Assembly (NCBI RefSeq): GCF_040629175.1
Contig: NZ_JBEXUX010000016.1
Location: 1 to 64,000 of the forward strand
Reading direction: 5' to 3'
Length of the DNA stretch: 64,000 nt
From: Embleya sp040629175
GTDB taxonomy: Bacteria > Actinomycetota > Actinomycetes > Streptomycetales > Streptomycetaceae
The notes below the pieces were generated by a model, which saw nothing but the letters and a program-made list of their open reading frames with translations, was not told the origin of the DNA and did no database searches. Made by a program: the position numbers and the translations under genes. This document shows, in pieces, positions 60,127 to 64,000 of this stretch. Positions within the stretch are counted from its first letter, which is position 1, and each line of letters starts with the position of its first letter.

Positions 60127-61032
60127 GTGAGTCATCGGCTCACCCACCTGAAAGCCCTGGAGTCCGAGGGCATCCACATCATCCGAGAGGTGGCCGCCGA
60201 GTTCGAGAACCCCGTCCTGCTGTTCTCCGGCGGCAAGGACTCGATCGTCATGCTGCACCTGGCCATCAGGGCCTTCGCGCCCTGTCCGCCGCCGCTGCCG
60301 ATCATGCACATCGACACCGGCCACAACTTCCCCGAGGTCGTCGCCTTCCGCGACCATCGTGCCGCCGAGGCCGGCGTGCGGCTGGTCGTCGCCTCCGTGC
60401 AGGCGTCCATCGACGCCGGCCGGGTGGTCGAGGAGAGCGGACCGCGCGCGTCCCGCAACCGCCTCCAGACCACCACGCTGCTCGACGCCATCGACGAACA
60501 CCGCTTCGACGCCGTCTTCGGCGGCGCGCGGCGCGACGAGGAGAAGGCCCGCGCCAAGGAGCGCGTGTTCAGCTTCCGCGACGAGTTCGGCCAGTGGGAC
60601 CCGAAGAACCAGCGGCCCGAGTTGTGGAGCCTGTACAACGGCCGGCACCGCCGCGGCGAACACATCCGCGTGTTCCCGCTGTCGAACTGGACCGAGCTGG
60701 ACATCTGGCAGTACATCGCCGCGCAGGGCATCGAACTGCCGTCGCTGTACTACGCCCACCGCCGCACGGTCGTCGAACGCGACGGCATGTTGCTCGGCGT
60801 CACCGACGTCACGCCGCCGCTCGCCGGCGAGAAGCCGTTCGAGGAGACCGTGCGCTTTCGCACCATCGGCGACGCCACCGGCACCGGCGCGGTCCGCTCC
60901 ACCGCGGCGAACGCGCACGAGGTGGCCGCCGAGATCGCCGCCACCCGGATCACCGAGCGCGGCGCCACCCGCGCCGACGACCGCATCTCCGAGGCCGGCA
61001 TGGAAGACCGCAAACGCGAAGGGTACTTCTAG
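60127..61032 (+). CDS. cysD: Sulfate adenylyltransferase subunit 2
   Basis: This 301-aa ATP-pyrophosphatase-fold subunit makes adenosine 5'-phosphosulfate from ATP and sulfate together with CysN. The PP-loop SGGKDS is near residue 34, and GARRDEEKARAKERVFSFRD, LSNWTELDIWQYI and the C-terminal EDRKREGYF are typical of CysD. The GTG at 60127 has GGAG six bases upstream. cysN follows two bases after the stop. No APS kinase, PAPS reductase or sulfite reductase gene is adjacent, so those steps must be encoded elsewhere. Confidence 0.95.
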   Translation: MSHRLTHLKALESEGIHIIREVAAEFENPVLLFSGGKDSIVMLHLAIRAFAPCPPPLPIMHIDTGHNFPEVVAFRDHRAAEAGVRLVVASVQASIDAGRVVEESGPRASRNRLQTTTLLDAIDEHRFDAVFGGARRDEEKARAKERVFSFRDEFGQWDPKNQRPELWSLYNGRHRRGEHIRVFPLSNWTELDIWQYIAAQGIELPSLYYAHRRTVVERDGMLLGVTDVTPPLAGEKPFEETVRFRTIGDATGTGAVRSTAANAHEVAAEIAATRITERGATRADDRISEAGMEDRKREGYF

Positions 61033-61034
61033 GG

Positions 61035-62294
61035 ATGAGCACCACCGAACTGCTGCGGATCGCCACCGCGGGCTCCGTCGACGACGGCAAGTCCACCCTG
61101 ATCGGCCGCCTGCTCTACGACTCCAAGGCCGTCTTCGAGGACCAACTGGCCTCCGTCGAGGACACCTCCCGCCGCCGCGGCAACTCCTCGCCGGATCTGT
61201 CGCTGCTCACCGACGGCCTGCGCGCGGAACGCGAACAGGGCATCACCATCGACGTCGCCTACCGCTACTTCGCCACGCCCGGACGCAAGTTCATCGTCGC
61301 CGACACCCCGGGCCACATCCAGTACACCCGCAACATGGTCACCGGCGCCTCCACCGCCGACCTCGCGATGGTGCTGGTCGACGCGCGCAAGGGACTGCTC
61401 GAACAGTCCCGCCGGCACGCCTTCCTCGCGTCGCTGCTGCGCATCCCGCACCTGGTGTTGTGCGTCAACAAGATGGACCTGGTCGACTACGACCGGGCCG
61501 TCTTCGAGGCCATCCGCGCCGAGTTCACCGAGTTCGCCACCCGGTTGGAGATCCCGGACCTCACGTTCGTCCCGATGTCCGCGCTGCACGGCGACAACGT
61601 GGTCACCCGCAGCCCGCGGATGCCCTGGTACGAGGGCGCCGCGCTGTTGCACCACCTGGAGGAGGTGCACGTCGCCTCCGACCGCAACCTGGTCGACGTG
61701 CGCTTCCCGGTGCAGTACGTACTGCGACCGCGCGAGGACGTGCACCGCGACTACCGCGGCTACGCGGGCACCGTGGCCGGCGGCGTGTTGCGCCCCGGAG
61801 ACGAAGTGGCGGTGCTGCCCTCCGGGTTCACCACCCGCATCGCGGCGATCGACGGGCCCGACGGCCCGGTGGCCGAGGCGTTCCCGCCGATGTCGGTGAG
61901 CATCCGGCTGACCGACGACCTCGACGTCTCGCGCGGCGACATGATCTGCCGCCCGCACAACCGCCCGAGCGCCGGCCGGGACCTCCAGGCGATGGTGTGC
62001 CTGCTCACCGAACACGGCGAACTGCGCCCGGGAGCCGGTTACCTGGTCAAGCACACGACCCGCACCGCGCGAGCCGAGATCACCGCACTGCACTACCGCC
62101 TCGACATCAACACCGGACACCGCGACCTCGGCGCGACGGCCCTCGCGCTCAACGAGATCGGTCGGGTCACGCTGCGCACCACCGCCCCGCTGCTGCACGA
62201 CCCGTACCGGCGCAATCGCACCACCGGCAGCTTCATCCTGATCGACGAGGCCACCGATGAGACCGTCGGTGCCGGCATCCTGCTGGACGACTGA
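61035..62294 (+). CDS. cysN: Sulfate adenylyltransferase subunit 1 (GTPase)
   Basis: This 419-aa EF-Tu-like GTPase drives APS formation with CysD. The P-loop GSVDDGKST is near residue 14, DTPGH near residue 90 and NKMDLVD near residue 145. It ends after the second beta-barrel domain, with no fused CysC kinase domain, so it is a plain CysN rather than CysNC. It is encoded two bases after cysD with a weak ribosome site, and so is probably translated by coupling. Confidence 0.95.
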   Translation: MSTTELLRIATAGSVDDGKSTLIGRLLYDSKAVFEDQLASVEDTSRRRGNSSPDLSLLTDGLRAEREQGITIDVAYRYFATPGRKFIVADTPGHIQYTRNMVTGASTADLAMVLVDARKGLLEQSRRHAFLASLLRIPHLVLCVNKMDLVDYDRAVFEAIRAEFTEFATRLEIPDLTFVPMSALHGDNVVTRSPRMPWYEGAALLHHLEEVHVASDRNLVDVRFPVQYVLRPREDVHRDYRGYAGTVAGGVLRPGDEVAVLPSGFTTRIAAIDGPDGPVAEAFPPMSVSIRLTDDLDVSRGDMICRPHNRPSAGRDLQAMVCLLTEHGELRPGAGYLVKHTTRTARAEITALHYRLDINTGHRDLGATALALNEIGRVTLRTTAPLLHDPYRRNRTTGSFILIDEATDETVGAGILLDD

Positions 62295-62313
62295 TCGCCC
62301 CGGCGCGCGGCGG

Positions 62314-62694
62314 TCACCCCCGGATCGGGCAGGGGCCGCCCTCGTCGGTGTCGGGAAGGGCTTCGAGGATCGTGAAGTCGGCTCGCATTCCCGGTAGTTG
62401 CAGGATGTGGCGGACGAACGCGTCGACCCGGTACAGGTGCATCGCGCCGTTCCGGGCGGCGGCCCGGTCGCGTCCGCGGGCGAGGGCGGAGATGGCCCGG
62501 GCGCCGAGGAAGCCGACCTCGCCCAGATCGACGATCACGTGCGCACCCTCGATCCCGGTCAGGGCGTCCAGGGCGCGGGTGAACAACGGGACGGTGGCGA
62601 CGTCGAGTTCGCCGCGCGGGGTGAGCACGAGATGGCGTCCGTGCGATCGCGTCGACAGTTGCGGACGAGCGGGAGCCGGGTGGGTGCGGGTCAC
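62314..62694 (-). CDS. STAS-domain protein (anti-sigma factor antagonist-like)
   Basis: This 126-aa protein has a STAS fold (GRHLVLTPRGELDVATVPLFT, HVIVDLGEVGFLGARAISAL). In classical antagonists such as RsbV/SpoIIAA a phosphorylated Ser sits in the DSSG loop that follows the third strand. Here that loop reads FLGARAIS, so the usual Ser is absent and control by phosphorylation is doubtful. It could act as a constitutive or non-classical partner of an anti-sigma factor. The GTG at 62694 has GGAAGGTGG about eight bases upstream. It converges with the cysDN operon. Confidence 0.8.
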   Translation of the reverse strand: MTRTHPAPARPQLSTRSHGRHLVLTPRGELDVATVPLFTRALDALTGIEGAHVIVDLGEVGFLGARAISALARGRDRAAARNGAMHLYRVDAFVRHILQLPGMRADFTILEALPDTDEGGPCPIRG

Positions 62695-62841
62695 GGCGGA
62701 TCCACCTTCCTGACGATGGGCGGGCGCGGGATCGACGTGGCGGGCGGCGCCCGGCGGGACCGGGAGCCACCCGCCACGTCGGCGGGAGGGGTGCTGTCGG
62801 AGCGGAAACGGGGTGTGGTCCGGTACTGCGCGAAGAGGCGG

Positions 62842-63495
62842 TCAGGCGGTGTGACCGGCGGCGGCGAGCAGGCGGGGGAAGCAGGCGTTCGGGCGGCAGA
62901 TCTCGCCCAGGTCGGGGTCGTCCACCTCCTCGATGCCCGGTTCCACCCGGGCGACGTACGCCTGCGGATCGCCGGAGCCCTCGACCTCGGCCGGGGCCGG
63001 CGCCGTGGTGGTCGCGTGCAGTCGGCCGGCCCAGTGGTGGGCGTCCGCGGGTTCGCCCTCGACCCGGTGATGCAGCGTCAGCAACCGCATGGCCTCGACG
63101 TTGTCGGCGCCGGCCGCATAGCGCCACCAGAACGCGGCGGGCGCGGGCCGGCCGGTGAGGTAGAGCAGACAACCGAACACCAACGCCCCTGCGGGCAGCC
63201 GCTTTTGTACGAAGTCGCCCAGTCGCGGGCCGGTGGTCGGGCGGGCGACGACGGCCTGGCAGCAGTGCTCGAGTTCGGCGGCGGCGGCGTTCTGGGCGGC
63301 GTGGGCGTCGGCGAACCCGGGCCCGCGCGGCGGGCCGATGGTGGTGGGACGGACCAGGGTGGCCAGGAGTTCCTCCTGGACGATGCGGTCGGCCAGCCGC
63401 CGGATGGCGCCGGCCGGGTCGTAGTCGGCGAAGGCCGCGTCCATCGCGCGTCGGCGTTCCTGGAGGGCGTGGTCGAGCGGGGTGAGGTGGTTCAT
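62842..63495 (-). CDS. Hypothetical protein co-translated with an ECF sigma factor
   Basis: This 217-aa protein's ATG overlaps the stop of the sigma factor gene (ATGA), so they are translationally coupled. It is mostly helical with one hydrophobic stretch (GALVFGCLLYLTGRPAPAAFWW, about 100-122) and a Cys at CCQAVV and at CRPNACF. An anti-sigma or regulatory partner of the sigma factor is possible from position. No anti-sigma motif (such as a HxxxCxxC zinc site) is visible. The STAS gene follows about 150 bp downstream. Confidence 0.65.
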   Translation of the reverse strand: MNHLTPLDHALQERRRAMDAAFADYDPAGAIRRLADRIVQEELLATLVRPTTIGPPRGPGFADAHAAQNAAAAELEHCCQAVVARPTTGPRLGDFVQKRLPAGALVFGCLLYLTGRPAPAAFWWRYAAGADNVEAMRLLTLHHRVEGEPADAHHWAGRLHATTTAPAPAEVEGSGDPQAYVARVEPGIEEVDDPDLGEICRPNACFPRLLAAAGHTA

Positions 63496-64000
63496 GCGTT
63501 CGGTTCCCGGGGGTGCGTTGGGGTCGGTGGGGTGGCCTCGGCCGATGCGTGGTGTTCGGCTCGGCCGAGGGCGTTGGCCAGTTGTTTGCGGGCGGCGTGC
63601 ACGTGGCTGCGAACGGTGGAGATGGTCACGCCCAGGTAGTCGGCGACGTCCTGGAGCGGCAGTTGCATCACCAGGTGCAGGCGGGCGCAGGTGGCCCGTT
63701 TGGCGGGCATCGCGGCGATGGTGCGATCGAGGGTGTCCAGGTGCGGGACCAGGGCGGCCGGATCGCTTGCGGTGGTGGAGGCGACGTCGGGCGCGCCGGG
63801 TGCGGTGAAGTCGATCGGCACCTCGGGGCTGCGCCCGCGCCGGCGACGGATGTCCACGACCCGCCGGCGCAGGATCTCGTAGGCGAGCGCGAGGGGTGGA
63901 CCCGGGTGCCGGACGATCTCGCTCCAGCGCCTGGACAGCGCGAGCAGGACGTCGGCGACCGCCTCGTCCGCGTCGTGCGGGCAGCCGAGGTTCTTCCAGG
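63492..64000 (-). CDS. ECF-type RNA polymerase sigma factor, 5' end outside the window
   Basis: An open frame runs from the right edge to a stop at 63492 (at least 169 codons). Region 2 shows LGCPHDADEAVADVLLALS and AYEILRRRVVDIRRRR. Region 4 is near the end, with PLQDVADYLGVTISTVRSHVHAARKQLANAL, a sigma-4 helix-turn-helix. It is a small ECF-like sigma factor whose N-terminus and start lie beyond base 64000. It is coupled to the hypothetical gene that follows. Confidence 0.8.
   Translation of the reverse strand, partial: WKNLGCPHDADEAVADVLLALSRRWSEIVRHPGPPLALAYEILRRRVVDIRRRRGRSPEVPIDFTAPGAPDVASTTASDPAALVPHLDTLDRTIAAMPAKRATCARLHLVMQLPLQDVADYLGVTISTVRSHVHAARKQLANALGRAEHHASAEATPPTPTHPREPNA

Overview
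The window is about 72% GC (estimated by eye) and its genes are packed on both strands, with many GTG starts, Shine-Dalgarno sites, short leaders and GC-rich hairpin terminators. A chaplin, a fused acetyl-CoA carboxylase, PucR, TetR and GlxA regulators and many secreted hydrolases point to a streptomycete-like, mycelial actinomycete. The genus cannot be fixed from the window alone. I see no transposase, integrase, prophage, CRISPR array, rRNA or credible tRNA.

Left part (1-16.9 kb). A left-edge SUKH-like fragment overlaps an antisense Gly-rich ORF. Next is an acyl-chain locus: a fused BC-BCCP-CT acetyl-CoA carboxylase and an SDR on the minus strand, diverging from a coupled ACP, ketosynthase and unknown 478-aa protein. 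Then come a chaplin with a His-rich tail, a small membrane protein divergent from a TetR regulator, an SGNH hydrolase, a secreted trypsin-like protease and a secreted amidase.

Centre (16.9-28.4 kb). The most striking system is a three-gene operon. It encodes a 1353-aa NRPS with the architecture of epsilon-poly-lysine synthetase (A, PCP, six membrane segments, three tandem beta-helix domains), an L-2,4-diaminobutyrate aminotransferase and a dedicated aspartokinase. The two enzymes would supply 2,4-diaminobutyrate, so the predicted product is a cationic poly(diaminobutyrate). The operon is preceded by a 1.1-kb intergenic region with two related inverted repeats, and an intercistronic hairpin lies before the kinase gene. 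After it come a MaoC-like hydratase and a divergent dialkylglycine decarboxylase/LysR pair.

Right-centre (28.7-43.9 kb). A secreted phosphodiesterase with a C-terminal WxL-like domain lies next to a membrane-anchored DUF916 protein. An alpha/beta hydrolase follows. Then comes a complete five-gene STM4015-STM4011 cluster (LRR-like, ATP-grasp, phosphatase/sulfatase-like, two radical SAM proteins), a conserved set whose function I do not know to be established. Secreted M28 and M1 metallopeptidases and a short archaeal/eukaryal-type prolyl-tRNA synthetase with a possibly leaderless transcript follow.

Right part (44-64 kb). An FdhF/YdeP molybdopterin oxidoreductase converges with a PucR regulator. 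Then come a lipoprotein, an orphan Imm51-like protein, a GlxA-type regulator, a cysteine hydrolase, an O-methyltransferase divergent from a TetR gene around a perfect 14-bp palindrome, and an M6 metalloprotease. katG is divergent from a Fur-family gene. cysD and cysN follow. At the right edge are a STAS protein, a hypothetical protein and a truncated ECF sigma factor.
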